DNA of 54,618 nucleotides from an uncultured Clostridia bacterium (lineage in GTDB: Bacteria; Bacillota; Clostridia; UBA1381), in NCBI GenBank assembly GCA_934486495.1, contig CAKSPW010000007.1:1-54618 (forward strand), given 5' to 3'. This document shows, piece by piece, positions 1-7,340 of this stretch (positions are counted from its first letter, which is position 1; each line of letters opens with the position of its first letter). Under the pieces are notes generated by a model, which was not told the DNA's origin, did not search any database, and worked only from the letters and a program-made list of their open reading frames with translations. The position numbers and the translations under genes were made by a program.

Positions 1-1333
1 TACCGGCAAGATTAATTCTCTTTGAGTTCCAACCTGCGTTATAAGATGATATTGTTTCTCCTGTTGTAGTGTTTTTCAGCCATGCAGTAACCCATGTTAT
101 AGGATAATTTGAAGATATACTGCCGCGGAGAGTGTATGACCTTGCTATAAAGTCATCTCCCGGACAATCCGTTATATTTACTTTTATGCTTGTGTCTTTA
201 ACTACAAAATTTGATTTATCCTTATTGTCTGTCTCTGTTTTCGGTTTTGTCGGCGTAGATGGCTTGCTTGCTTTGTATAAGCGTAAAGCTGTTGTACTTC
301 CACTATTTATATCTTGCGGATATGTTGCAAACATATTTGTAGTATTTGAGCCGGGATTAAACATATAAACGGTATCATCAGTAGCATAGTTTATAGCTAC
401 ATAATGTCCGCCATTGCGTACAGAAGCAACAATGTAATAACCTTGGTCACAATACTTTTTAATTTCTCTTGTTCTTTCTTTAATATTGCCGCCAAATTCC
501 ACCCGTTTACAGTATTCAAATCCTGGTACTACACTCGACGGCTTTCCCCAATATATCGAGTTATTTGAAAAACCACCCTGTTCTTTCATTAAATCAACAA
601 ATGTTCCCGGATCAAAATTCTTCTCTGACTTCAAACCAGATTTTACGATAAGTATTGCTATTGAGGTTGCTGCACATCCAACCGCACTTATCGTTTTATT
701 GCCTATATACTTACTTCCCCATTGAGGATCCGTTTGTTTCCAATTATAGTATGGCACACTTGTTTCTTTTAATTGTATTTCCTTGTCTTCACTATTTATT
801 GTACTCTTATAAATAATCGGAAGTATTGTATCATTGTCCAAATAAAACGCATCACAATCGAACATACCCATCGAGTATTCTTTTCCGGTCTCTATATTCA
901 CCTTTACAATCTCACCATTATAAAGGTAATATAATTCTTCGCCATTCAAATCAAAAGCCTCAATCGGAACAAACACCTTTTGAAGTGCCTCGTCCGACGT
1001 TTCCGATGCGTTACAAAAATAAACCGTACTTGTGTTATGCTCCTCAAGCTTTGACCAGTAAATTTTACCTTTCTTTGCAATCACCCAGGATACATCGGTA
1101 TCTACCGTCTGCGGCCGTGCATTGTTCTGAGAGCGCAATAGACTACCGTCTTCTATGTAGAACATAGTATCTCCAACACTCGCCTCTGTACCCAATCCGG
1201 GCATTTCTTCTTGTGAAACATTTGTCTCGGTCGCACTTTCATTCGGTGCGTTTTCTTCTTCGGCAAAGCCAATCATTGGCATTGTCGAAAGCAGCATTAC
1301 TGTTGCCAATAATGCAGAAATAAATTTTTTCAT
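1..1333 (-). CDS. Secreted C39-like (papain-fold) cysteine peptidase, partial
   Basis: Open on the minus strand from an ATG at 1333 (ribosome binding site GGAGG just upstream) to the left edge, so at least 444 codons with the C-terminus missing. Residues 1-25 are a signal peptide (MKKFISALLATVMLL then TMPMIGFAEE). A middle part with repeated YY/W-rich strands looks like a DUF5050-type beta-propeller. From about residue 195 there is a Peptidase_C39_2-like domain: a PYYNWKQTDPQWG entry motif, a Cys near residue 218 in GCAATS, a His near 309 in NGGHYVAINY, and an acidic/Asn residue in the following strand. The last visible stretch (SYTLRGSISSNYPITWVTAW) resembles beta repeats seen in clostridial secreted hydrolases. 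It lies 19 bases downstream of the subtilase gene, so probably co-transcribed. The substrate is unknown; proteolysis or peptide cleavage outside the cell is inferred. Confidence 0.75.
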   Translation of the reverse strand, partial: MKKFISALLATVMLLSTMPMIGFAEEENAPNESATETNVSQEEMPGLGTEASVGDTMFYIEDGSLLRSQNNARPQTVDTDVSWVIAKKGKIYWSKLEEHNTSTVYFCNASETSDEALQKVFVPIEAFDLNGEELYYLYNGEIVKVNIETGKEYSMGMFDCDAFYLDNDTILPIIYKSTINSEDKEIQLKETSVPYYNWKQTDPQWGSKYIGNKTISAVGCAATSIAILIVKSGLKSEKNFDPGTFVDLMKEQGGFSNNSIYWGKPSSVVPGFEYCKRVEFGGNIKERTREIKKYCDQGYYIVASVRNGGHYVAINYATDDTVYMFNPGSNTTNMFATYPQDINSGSTTALRLYKASKPSTPTKPKTETDNKDKSNFVVKDTSIKVNITDCPGDDFIARSYTLRGSISSNYPITWVTAWLKNTTTGETISSYNAGWNSKRINLAG

Positions 1334-1352
1334 AACCTTTCCTCCATATGTT

Positions 1353-2723
1353 TTATTTTTCTCTGTATGCTGCAAGCGGTTTCAAATTATCAAATCCGCT
1401 CCACAGCATAAATTTTACATTGTTACTTAGTTCGCCGTCCAAGCTTGTTATTTCACCGGATGGTAAATTCACATCTTCATGACTAAGCCCAACAAATCTT
1501 TTGTTTTCATATTTTGCAACAATTCCCGTTGCTGTCAGTGCTTTATCTCCATTATTATAAATCTTAACTCTTAAACCGTTATCCGACCTTTCAATAGGTG
1601 ATATGAATACTTTTGTGTCTTTCAGCAATTCATCAATCATAGCCTGAATATTGATAAGTCCATATCCGAATGAGGTATTATATACACCGTCTCCGAGCTG
1701 TGTCGATGTGGTTTGCAATATGTTTTGAAAATTCCCCGGCGTTATATCCTTATCAATACACTTTGCAATCGCTGCCATCGCAGAAACATGCGGAGCAGAA
1801 AATGATGTGCCCGAATTTTTATTAAAACTCGGTATTGTCACACTCAAAATTTGCTGTCCCGGTGCAACAACATCAACAGTGTCATTCACCTGTGAAAAAC
1901 CGCACAGTTGATTATTTTTATCCACTGCGCCGACGCCGACTACACCGTCATATTTTGCCGGATAGTAAATCGCTGAATTTCCGTCATTTCCGACCGACGC
2001 AACAAGAATGCAACCTTTTTGTTGTGCATATTTTATTGATAACCGCAAGGTTGTGCTTGTTTCGCTTTGCCCCATACCAAAGCTCATATTGATAACATCA
2101 CAGCCATACAAATCCACCGCGTCGTAAATTGCATCCGCAATCATTGATGTTTTGGTTGTATAGCCATTGTCAAAGCATTTTAAAGGCACTATCTTTGTAT
2201 GATATGCAATTCCGTCTATGTATTCACCATTTGCCTCTGCCGCAATAATTCCCGATACAAACGTGCCGTGTCCGATATTATCTGTGGTATCATCGCCGCC
2301 TGTCAGATAATTATGTCCGCCGAGTAGGTTTGAAGTTAAATCGGGGTGTTCATACACACCCGAATCAATCATACCGACTTTTACATCATTCCCGTAGCAG
2401 CCTATTTGCCACGCCTTCGGAAGTTTAATATTATCAAGATTCCATTGCGCTGTTGCTTGATTGCTTGAAAAATCTTCAAACAGCTTTACTTCGCAATTCG
2501 GTTCATAAAAAGCAACCTTGTCATCTTTCAAAAGCTTTTGCAATTCGTACTCTGATACTGTGATATAATTTTTGCTCGTTTCGTTTTGCATTGCTGAGAT
2601 TCTCTTTTGCGGTTGTTTAAGATAAACGATATAATCATCTCCGCCGGAATCTGCATATGCACTATGTCCCAAAAGGAACACCAAGCCTATAAATGCTCCG
2701 AATATAGCTTTCTTCCATTTCAT
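1353..2723 (-). CDS. Secreted subtilisin-like serine protease (S8)
   Basis: A 456-residue protein. Residues 1-24 form a signal peptide. Residues about 30-85 resemble an I9-type inhibitor propeptide. The catalytic domain is complete: Asp120 in VGMIDSGV, His152 in GHGTFVSGI, oxyanion Asn246 in ASVGNDGNS, and nucleophile Ser309 in GTSFSAPHVSAMAA. A short C-terminal beta-like extension follows residue 370 and there is no visible sortase motif, so it is probably released or loosely wall-bound. It starts 15 bases after the tetR stop behind GGGAAAGAGTG and is followed at 19 bases by the C39-like peptidase, so the three genes form one leftward operon. The fold and chemistry are secure; the substrate is not. 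One possibility is that it matures or degrades the neighbouring secreted protein. Confidence 0.93.
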   Translation of the reverse strand: MKWKKAIFGAFIGLVFLLGHSAYADSGGDDYIVYLKQPQKRISAMQNETSKNYITVSEYELQKLLKDDKVAFYEPNCEVKLFEDFSSNQATAQWNLDNIKLPKAWQIGCYGNDVKVGMIDSGVYEHPDLTSNLLGGHNYLTGGDDTTDNIGHGTFVSGIIAAEANGEYIDGIAYHTKIVPLKCFDNGYTTKTSMIADAIYDAVDLYGCDVINMSFGMGQSETSTTLRLSIKYAQQKGCILVASVGNDGNSAIYYPAKYDGVVGVGAVDKNNQLCGFSQVNDTVDVVAPGQQILSVTIPSFNKNSGTSFSAPHVSAMAAIAKCIDKDITPGNFQNILQTTSTQLGDGVYNTSFGYGLINIQAMIDELLKDTKVFISPIERSDNGLRVKIYNNGDKALTATGIVAKYENKRFVGLSHEDVNLPSGEITSLDGELSNNVKFMLWSGFDNLKPLAAYREK

Positions 2724-2738
2724 ATTAACACTCTTTCC

Positions 2739-3293
2739 CTAATTCAATAATATATCCAAAATATCATATATTGCCCGTAATTCATGCTCCATTTTAGCTT
2801 TATCTTCCCAAACCACATAATCAAGTGTTGCCGATATGAAAAGATATACAATCGGCAAAAGCTTTTTAGAGTCGCAATTCAAGCTTTTTGAAAGCTTTTC
2901 CGAATAGGTGATGTACACGCTGTCAAGCTTATCTGCTATCGTTCTCATTCGCTCGCCATATTGATTGCTTGTTGTAACCTGATAGATAAACCGAAGCTCT
3001 TTTTTATATTCCATCAGCTTTCTGGGAAATGTTTTAAGAACATTTCCAACATCATCTATATGCGAAAAAACATAGTCAAATAATTCATTTGTAACAACTG
3101 TCAACCCATATTCCGCAGAGTCCAAAACCGCCTCATCTTTATCCTTAAACCAGTAATAAATACTGCCGCTCGATATTCCTGTTTCCTCACACAGGTTTTT
3201 TATGGACGCTTTTTCCAATCCTTTTCGGGCAAGGTAGCCAAAGCACTTGCCGAGTATTTCCTTTTTTATATCTCTTTCAAACGGTTTTCTCAT
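2739..3293 (-). CDS. TetR-family transcriptional regulator
   Basis: A 184-residue protein with the TetR N-terminal helix-turn-helix at about residues 20-58 (KASIKNLCEETGISSGSIYY, then WFKDKDEAVL). The remainder is a helical ligand-binding/dimerisation domain with no motif that fixes a ligand. It is the first gene of the operon with the subtilase and C39-like peptidase. Just upstream (3329-3354) is a perfect 11-bp inverted repeat lying over the promoter, which is the expected place for an autoregulatory operator. Further upstream is the candidate invertible segment. TetR proteins usually repress their own operon and release on ligand binding. Control of the two secreted proteases is inferred from co-transcription. 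Confidence 0.88.
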   Translation of the reverse strand: MRKPFERDIKKEILGKCFGYLARKGLEKASIKNLCEETGISSGSIYYWFKDKDEAVLDSAEYGLTVVTNELFDYVFSHIDDVGNVLKTFPRKLMEYKKELRFIYQVTTSNQYGERMRTIADKLDSVYITYSEKLSKSLNCDSKKLLPIVYLFISATLDYVVWEDKAKMEHELRAIYDILDILLN

Positions 3294-3328
3294 TTTTCTC
3301 GCCTTTTCATTAAATAGAATATATTTTA

Positions 3329-3354
3329 GTTATTATAGACATCTCTATAATAAC
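3329..3354. promoter_or_regulatory. Probable TetR operator (26-bp palindrome)
   Basis: A perfect inverted repeat: GTTATTATAGA, a 4-base centre CATC, then TCTATAATAAC. It covers the spacer and -10 of the tetR promoter. Its size, symmetry and position match autoregulatory TetR operators. The link to this TetR protein is inferred. Confidence 0.65.
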
Positions 3355-3360
3355 GTTCAA
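3332..3360 (-). promoter_or_regulatory. Sigma-A type promoter of the tetR-protease operon
   Basis: On the minus strand there is a -35 TTGAAC (3355-3360), a 17-base spacer, and a perfect -10 TATAAT (3332-3337), placed about 40 bases upstream of the tetR start. It lies outside the candidate invertible segment, so the operon would have a fixed TetR-controlled promoter as well as the switchable one farther upstream. Confidence 0.7.
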
Positions 3361-3379
3361 AAAATAATCTCATATACAT

Positions 3380-3403
3380 CCACATAATTTTGATTATGTG
3401 GAA
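3380..3403 (+). repeat. Left inverted repeat of candidate invertible segment
   Basis: A 24-base element: CCACATAAT, TTTG, ATTATGTGG, then AA. An exact reverse-complement copy lies at 3610-3633. Each copy is itself a 9-bp dyad with an asymmetric centre, the layout expected of a tyrosine recombinase core site (two arms around a short crossover region). Identity stops sharply outside these bases. Confidence 0.75.
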
Positions 3404-3438
3404 CACGTATATAAAGAAAACATACTACTACACAAAAT

Positions 3439-3467
3439 ATTATAACATAGAAGTCGAAATAAATCAA
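3439..3467 (-). promoter_or_regulatory. Leftward promoter inside the candidate invertible segment
   Basis: On the minus strand there is a -35 TTGATT (3462-3467), a 17-base spacer, and -10 TATAAT (3439-3444) with an extended TG two bases upstream. In the orientation given it reads left through the left repeat toward tetR and the protease genes. After inversion it would read right, antisense to the recombinase gene. Confidence 0.65.
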
Positions 3468-3527
3468 TGAAATTTGCCTAAATTATTAAATTTCTCCGAT
3501 ATGCACAAAAAATTTCCAACACAAATT

Positions 3528-3566
3528 GACCGATTTAAAAATCCATTATAAAATCGGTCTTGTTTT
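3528..3566 (+). terminator. Terminator-like hairpin inside the candidate invertible segment
   Basis: GACCGATTT (3528-3536) pairs perfectly with AAATCGGTC (3551-3559) and is followed by TTGTTTT on the plus strand. In the present orientation it would stop rightward transcription; after inversion it would face tetR. The stem is only 9 bp with a 14-base loop, so it is a moderate candidate. Confidence 0.4.
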
Positions 3567-3609
3567 CATGTTTATTTTTGCTTTTTATAACTATATGTAC
3601 AAGGTATTA

Positions 3610-3633
3610 TTCCACATAATCAAAATTATGTGG
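3610..3633 (-). repeat. Right inverted repeat of candidate invertible segment
   Basis: Exact reverse complement of 3380-3403, including the asymmetric centre (here CAAA). It ends 9 bases beyond the stop codon of the tyrosine recombinase. On the plus strand it is followed by CTTTTTAATTT, so it could also act as a terminator for rightward transcription. Confidence 0.75.
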
Positions 3634-3642
3634 CTTTTTAAT

Positions 3643-4482
3643 TTAACACCGCAAAAGTCCGAGCTTTTGTATTTGCCTTCGGCATATATCGCCCGTTTCT
3701 ATGGTGTATATCCGAGTTGTTTCAACACTTGAATGCCCTAAAATATCTGCAAGTCTTACGATGTCTTTTTGCAGACTGTAATATGTCCTTGCAAACAAGT
3801 GACGGAAGTTGTGCGGAAAAACTTTATCCTTTGACACTCCTGCGGCTTCGCACAGATTTTTAAGCATTTTCCATATATAGCTCCTGTCAAGCGGTTTTCC
3901 GTTCCTGCTAACAAACACCGAGCCGTCTTTAATGCCTTGTTCCTTGATATATTTTTTCAACATTCTGCAAAGCTCTTTCGGCAAAAATATTGTCCGCATT
4001 TTTCCCTTGCAACTTATAACTGCTTGTCCCTTTTTTACGGCTTCATAAGTTACAAACCTTAATTCAGATACCCTGATCCCGGTACTGCATATCGTTTGTA
4101 TCAGCAAGTATAATCTTTCGTTTCCTTTGCTTTTTGCGGCTATCAGTAACCGTTCATATTCCGCTTTTGTCAGCTCTTTATCCTTATTTGAAAATATCTG
4201 CCGTTGAATTTTTAATGCTTTTATCCGTATTTCATGCCACCCTGTAAATGAAAAAAAGCTGTTAAGCGAAGATATTGCCGCATTTACACTTGCCGGAGCA
4301 TATTTTTCACAAAGCTCCTTTTTATATTCCAAAGCCAATATTTTTGTTACTTCTTGGTCGTTGAGCCATATCATAAAGAAAGTAACATCTCGAATATATT
4401 TTTCTATTGTATTTTCGCTTTTTTCCTCAAGGGTTAAATATGTTTTAAAGCTGTGAATTAGCTCATTTGTGATTTTTCTCAT
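3643..4482 (-). CDS. Tyrosine recombinase / site-specific integrase
   Basis: A 279-residue protein with an N-terminal SAM-like core-binding domain (about 1-90) and a C-terminal catalytic domain. All active-site residues are present: Arg137 in STGIRVSELR, Lys161 in CKGKMR, His224 and Arg227 in HNFRH, His250 in LGHSS and the nucleophile Tyr259 in TTRIYT. Its length fits XerD-like and invertase-type enzymes without an arm-binding domain. It starts at ATG 4482 behind AAGGAAG. It stops 9 bases from an inverted repeat whose exact partner lies 206 bases farther left, so it is the natural candidate to invert that segment. It might instead belong to the adjacent mobile element or act at an unseen site. 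Confidence 0.9.
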   Translation of the reverse strand: MRKITNELIHSFKTYLTLEEKSENTIEKYIRDVTFFMIWLNDQEVTKILALEYKKELCEKYAPASVNAAISSLNSFFSFTGWHEIRIKALKIQRQIFSNKDKELTKAEYERLLIAAKSKGNERLYLLIQTICSTGIRVSELRFVTYEAVKKGQAVISCKGKMRTIFLPKELCRMLKKYIKEQGIKDGSVFVSRNGKPLDRSYIWKMLKNLCEAAGVSKDKVFPHNFRHLFARTYYSLQKDIVRLADILGHSSVETTRIYTIETGDICRRQIQKLGLLRC

Positions 4483-4637
4483 TCAAATCAACTTCCTTTC
4501 CTGTATGTATTTTACCACTTATACAAACACACTATCCTAAGTTATCAATGAATTTAACCGTTTACAAAAAATCTCCGGTATAAAGTTTATTGAATAAGCG
4601 GTAATTTGACAAATGTACGGATTTCAGAATATAAATT

Positions 4638-4681
4638 AAGCCCGAATATACAAGCAAAGTTCAGCTTGTATATTCGGGCTT
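4638..4681. terminator. Strong bidirectional terminator hairpin
   Basis: An 18-bp perfect stem (AAGCCCGAATATACAAGC at 4638-4655 with its complement at 4664-4681) and an 8-base loop, followed by TTTTATG rightward and TTAATTTATA leftward. It ends the sigma-like gene. The rest of 4483-4637 holds only the upstream region of the recombinase and no visible gene. Confidence 0.8.
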
Positions 4682-4693
4682 TTTATGTTTATA

Positions 4694-5510
4694 TCACCAA
4701 TTACTTTTTATGTATTTTCGTAATTTCTCATACGCTCGTTTTACTTCATTTTCGGCAGCCTGCGCGGATGAAAGCTCGTTTTCGGTGGCTATCTCCCGGT
4801 ATGTTTTCTTGTGTAAATCTCAGGCATTCGGAGCATAAACCGAGATGTGAATATATCATTTCCTGTTCTCTGTAACCGAGTTTTCCAAACGCTTCTTTCA
4901 AGAGGTTGTGCAATTCAAGCCTCATAAGTATATTGAGCGGCTCGGTCGTGTAATCGACGGTTACATCGCCTTGCATTTCATCGTCTTCGTCATCGGCATA
5001 TTTTTTGTAAAATTCAGCAATGCTTATACTTCGTAATCCTGCCGCAATCATTTCTGATACATACTTTTCCGAACGGTTGACCTTCTCGGCAATTTTGGAG
5101 ATTGCTTCATTTGTGCCGCCGTACAAGTAATACAGATACATTATTTTCCGCATAATCCGATATGCAGTTTCGTTGCTGTCCGAAAACCCGGTACGCATTG
5201 TGCGTATGTAATTATGCACTTCGTTCCACATTATACGGACTTTATAGGTTATGAATTGTCCGTCCTTCGCTTTATTATAGCTTTTTAGTGCATTGTATAT
5301 TCCGCTAACGCATTCCTGCTTTATATCCGCAAAATGCCCGTACATAGCATATCTTTGAACAATGTCTGTTACAGTATCATTCAAAACAGGCTCATAATAA
5401 TGAAGAAACCACATCAGATATTTTTCATCGTTTTCCGCAAAATACGAATCTATATATTCCTGCAAATCGTCCTTTTTCGGCGGCGCCGGATTCAAACGAT
5501 AAATATACAA
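4694..5510 (-). pseudogene. Sigma-70-like factor gene, frameshifted near its 3' end
   Basis: The in-frame product is 254 residues from a TTG start at 5510 (an in-frame stop lies just upstream, so no earlier start is possible). It has a conserved N-terminus (YRLNPAPPKKDDLQEYIDSY) and sigma region 2-like helices with ADIKQECVSGIYNALKSYN. After residue about 230 the frame ends in non-family residues. Reading in the neighbouring frame from about 4815 gives KTYREIATENELSSAQAAEN, then a normal sigma-4 recognition helix ending KYIKSNW and a stop at 4694. One extra base in the AAA at 4815-4817 would explain it. It could be a true mutation, an assembly error, or recoding, though no slippery site is evident. 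Such genes are common cargo of clostridial mobile elements; regulation of element genes is inferred. Confidence 0.75.
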
Positions 5511-5557
5511 TTCTTTTTCCTATCCCTTCACGGCGCTCACCTCGCTTTCCAATACTG

Positions 5558-6685
5558 TTATAATATTACGCCGTCCTCAACCGCCTTATATAAATTGTGC
5601 TTTTCCATATCACGCTCAAAATCTTTCGCCGTGTAATTATCGTCACGGCGAAATTTATGCTTTAAGTCTTTCGCCAGCCTTTTTGCGCTTTCTGCAAATT
5701 CCTCCGATATAACGCCCTGCGACTTTTCTGCACGGATACAGCTGCAGCGTCTGTTATAAATATCCGTAATTTTGTCATTTTTCGCAAGCTCATTTTGGTT
5801 GTTTTTCGCCGCAAACTTTCTGCAAGTGATCCTTTCTCCGCCGGTAAGATTAAGCGGCGCAAAACCCATACAATACTTTTGCTTTCTTGCACTTTCCATA
5901 AGAAAGTATGTTTCGCAAATCTCGCACTGTCTCGGATAATGTCCCAATGCCAGTCCCTCAAAGAAATCTGTAAGAATGAAGCTGTAAAATGTTTCGAAAT
6001 GCAGTCTTTTTACAAGAGTTTTTTTATCGCCTTTCGGAATAGCGGTGTATTCTGTAGTTACATTAAATTTATCCTTATCAAAAATTTTATCCGCAAGAGT
6101 TAAAAGCTCGCTTTCATTGTAATGCTCCAAATCGTCCAAGCTCCAAACAAATTCCGTCAAATGCTCAAACGCTTTTGTCATATCATTGCCGATATTCTCG
6201 TAAAACCTCAATATCTGCATTACGGTTCCGATACATTCGTTTGCCTTTTTTGAAATCTCCGCATATCCGTCGGGAAGTATATCAAGCGACATTGCACCCT
6301 CATCTTGCAAAGAAACTGCTGCCCTTTGCCTGTAATAGTCCAATATGAAGCTCGCATTTTCTTTTGTAAAGGTTTCGGATATTGTCTTTCTCTCGCTTTC
6401 AATATCCAAATAACCGAACGGACTGAAATTCGAAAGCACATCAAGAATATATAAAATCTCTTTTCCTGCCTTTACAAATTCATAATCATTCAGATATCCT
6501 CTTTCCATTGATGAGGATAATATCCAATTACTTGAGGACATTGCGGCTATCCTTGCGCCATTGTCATTTTCCTCGTATCGGTTGAGAAAATCGACCGCAA
6601 AGCTGCCAACGGTAAACTTCTTTTTATCTATGAATGCGAATTTATCTCTGTAATCAATGGTGAAAAACTCTATTTTATCCGGCAT
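5558..6685 (-). CDS. DUF6076-like protein with C-terminal zinc-binding cysteines
   Basis: A protein of 375 residues from the ATG at 6685, chosen because GAGGTG lies 6 bases upstream; the frame stays open to 6730, but that extension lacks a ribosome binding site. The N-terminal two thirds are helical with no known motif. The C-terminal part has a cysteine cluster (CEICETYF, KYCMGF, TCRKFA, CSCIR), like treble-clef or CGNR-type zinc modules. I recognise the overall pattern as DUF6076, of unknown function, from memory and without a search. It sits between the sigma-like gene and the rightward mobilisation genes and has its own strong promoter and repeated operator half-sites, so it is probably tightly regulated. 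The function is not known. Confidence 0.7.
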   Translation of the reverse strand: MPDKIEFFTIDYRDKFAFIDKKKFTVGSFAVDFLNRYEENDNGARIAAMSSSNWILSSSMERGYLNDYEFVKAGKEILYILDVLSNFSPFGYLDIESERKTISETFTKENASFILDYYRQRAAVSLQDEGAMSLDILPDGYAEISKKANECIGTVMQILRFYENIGNDMTKAFEHLTEFVWSLDDLEHYNESELLTLADKIFDKDKFNVTTEYTAIPKGDKKTLVKRLHFETFYSFILTDFFEGLALGHYPRQCEICETYFLMESARKQKYCMGFAPLNLTGGERITCRKFAAKNNQNELAKNDKITDIYNRRCSCIRAEKSQGVISEEFAESAKRLAKDLKHKFRRDDNYTAKDFERDMEKHNLYKAVEDGVIL

Positions 6686-6721
6686 ATTAAACACCTCAAA
6701 AAATTTCAATTTTTTTATTGC

Positions 6722-6768
6722 GAAATACATTCTGTATTTCTATTATATCATAGTTTTGTTTGTATTTC
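6722..6768. promoter_or_regulatory. Triple half-site operator over the DUF6076-like promoter
   Basis: GAAATACA at 6722-6729 and TGTATTTC at 6733-6740 form an inverted pair over the start region. A second TGTATTTC at 6761-6768 overlaps the -35. Three exact copies of an 8-base half-site at a strong promoter suggest repressor binding. The protein is unknown. Confidence 0.6.
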
Positions 6769-6770
6769 AA
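6742..6770 (-). promoter_or_regulatory. Promoter of the DUF6076-like gene
   Basis: On the minus strand there is a -35 TTGAAA (6765-6770), a 17-base spacer, and -10 TATAAT (6742-6747), about 57 bases upstream of the start at 6685. The promoter is near consensus and overlaps the half-site cluster described at 6722-6768. Confidence 0.8.
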
Positions 6771-6903
6771 GGGTTTTGGTTAATTGCGGTTTTCGTTTTA
6801 ATACACTTTCGCAATACTTACCTTTTTGAAAAATTTCTCACATTCTATATATCAGAAGGGGCAAAAAAACCTCTTTTAATTCTTTGAAACGGAGGCGATG
6901 CCT

Positions 6904-6927
6904 ATGATTGCATTAAAGAAAAAATAA
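6904..6927 (+). CDS. Possible 7-codon leader peptide
   Basis: ATG at 6904 is 8 bases after GGAGG (6891-6895) and gives MIALKKK followed by TAA. An alternative ATG at 6898 in the same frame adds two residues. It ends 26 bases before the next gene start. The ideal spacing suggests it is translated. It could couple or attenuate expression of the mobilisation genes, or be chance. From 6771 to 6890 no gene is visible. Confidence 0.35.
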   Translation: MIALKKK

Positions 6928-6953
6928 AACACTGAAAAATGGAGGATTTTACT

Positions 6954-7250
6954 ATGGGAGCATATTCAAAAAGACAATTCGCAAGATCAGATTTTGACGG
7001 AACGGGCTATCAACTTAACGAGATTGAGGGCGTTTTTGCAGGAACGCTTACCTGTAAAAAATACGGCAAAAACAAGAATGTTGTTGCTTTTGCGGAGCTT
7101 GATGATGGGAGAAAGATAATATGCACCGCCTATCAAAAGCCGGGAAATTATTTAGGAATACCCGATATTGAAGTAGGAACAAGGATAATTCTTGAGTTCA
7201 AAAGGACAAAGCAAGGAAAAATGCGGCTTAATTCAGTACGGGCGGAATAA
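6954..7250 (+). CDS. Small conserved element protein, function unknown
   Basis: A 98-residue protein from ATG 6954, chosen over the in-frame ATG at 6939 because GGAGG at 6941-6945 lies 8 bases before it. The sequence has alternating hydrophobic strands (FAGTLTCKKYGKNKNVVAFA, then TRIILEFKRTKQGKMRLNSV), which suggests a small beta-barrel or OB-like fold, but I cannot assign a family. It is the first full gene of the rightward run leading to MobC and the relaxase, so a role in transfer or single-stranded DNA handling is possible. That is inference only. Confidence 0.65.
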   Translation: MGAYSKRQFARSDFDGTGYQLNEIEGVFAGTLTCKKYGKNKNVVAFAELDDGRKIICTAYQKPGNYLGIPDIEVGTRIILEFKRTKQGKMRLNSVRAE

Positions 7251-7301
7251 TTCTGTCCGGCACTGTAACAAGCAGGGAACTTGTATTGCACAAATTCCAT
7301 A

Positions 7302-7335
7302 AAAGGCAGGACTTCCTCACGGAAATCCTGCCTTT
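7302..7335 (+). terminator. Hairpin between the small gene and mobC
   Basis: AAAGGCAGGA (7302-7311) pairs with TCCTGCCTTT (7326-7335), with further TTCC/GGAA pairing inside. The tail ACATTTTAGGG is only modestly T-rich, so it may act as a weak terminator, an attenuator, or part of the transfer origin. Confidence 0.5.
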
Positions 7336-7340
7336 ACATT

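Larger units (their letters stand above)
3380..3633. other. Candidate invertible promoter element (phase-variation switch)
   Basis: Two identical 24-base inverted repeats flank 206 bases that hold a strong leftward promoter and an opposing terminator-like hairpin. A tyrosine recombinase gene ends beside the right repeat, and the protease operon begins 86 bases beyond the left repeat. This is the standard architecture of recombinase-driven invertible promoters known from Clostridioides and other gut bacteria. Inversion itself has not been seen, as only one orientation is present here. Confidence 0.65.
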
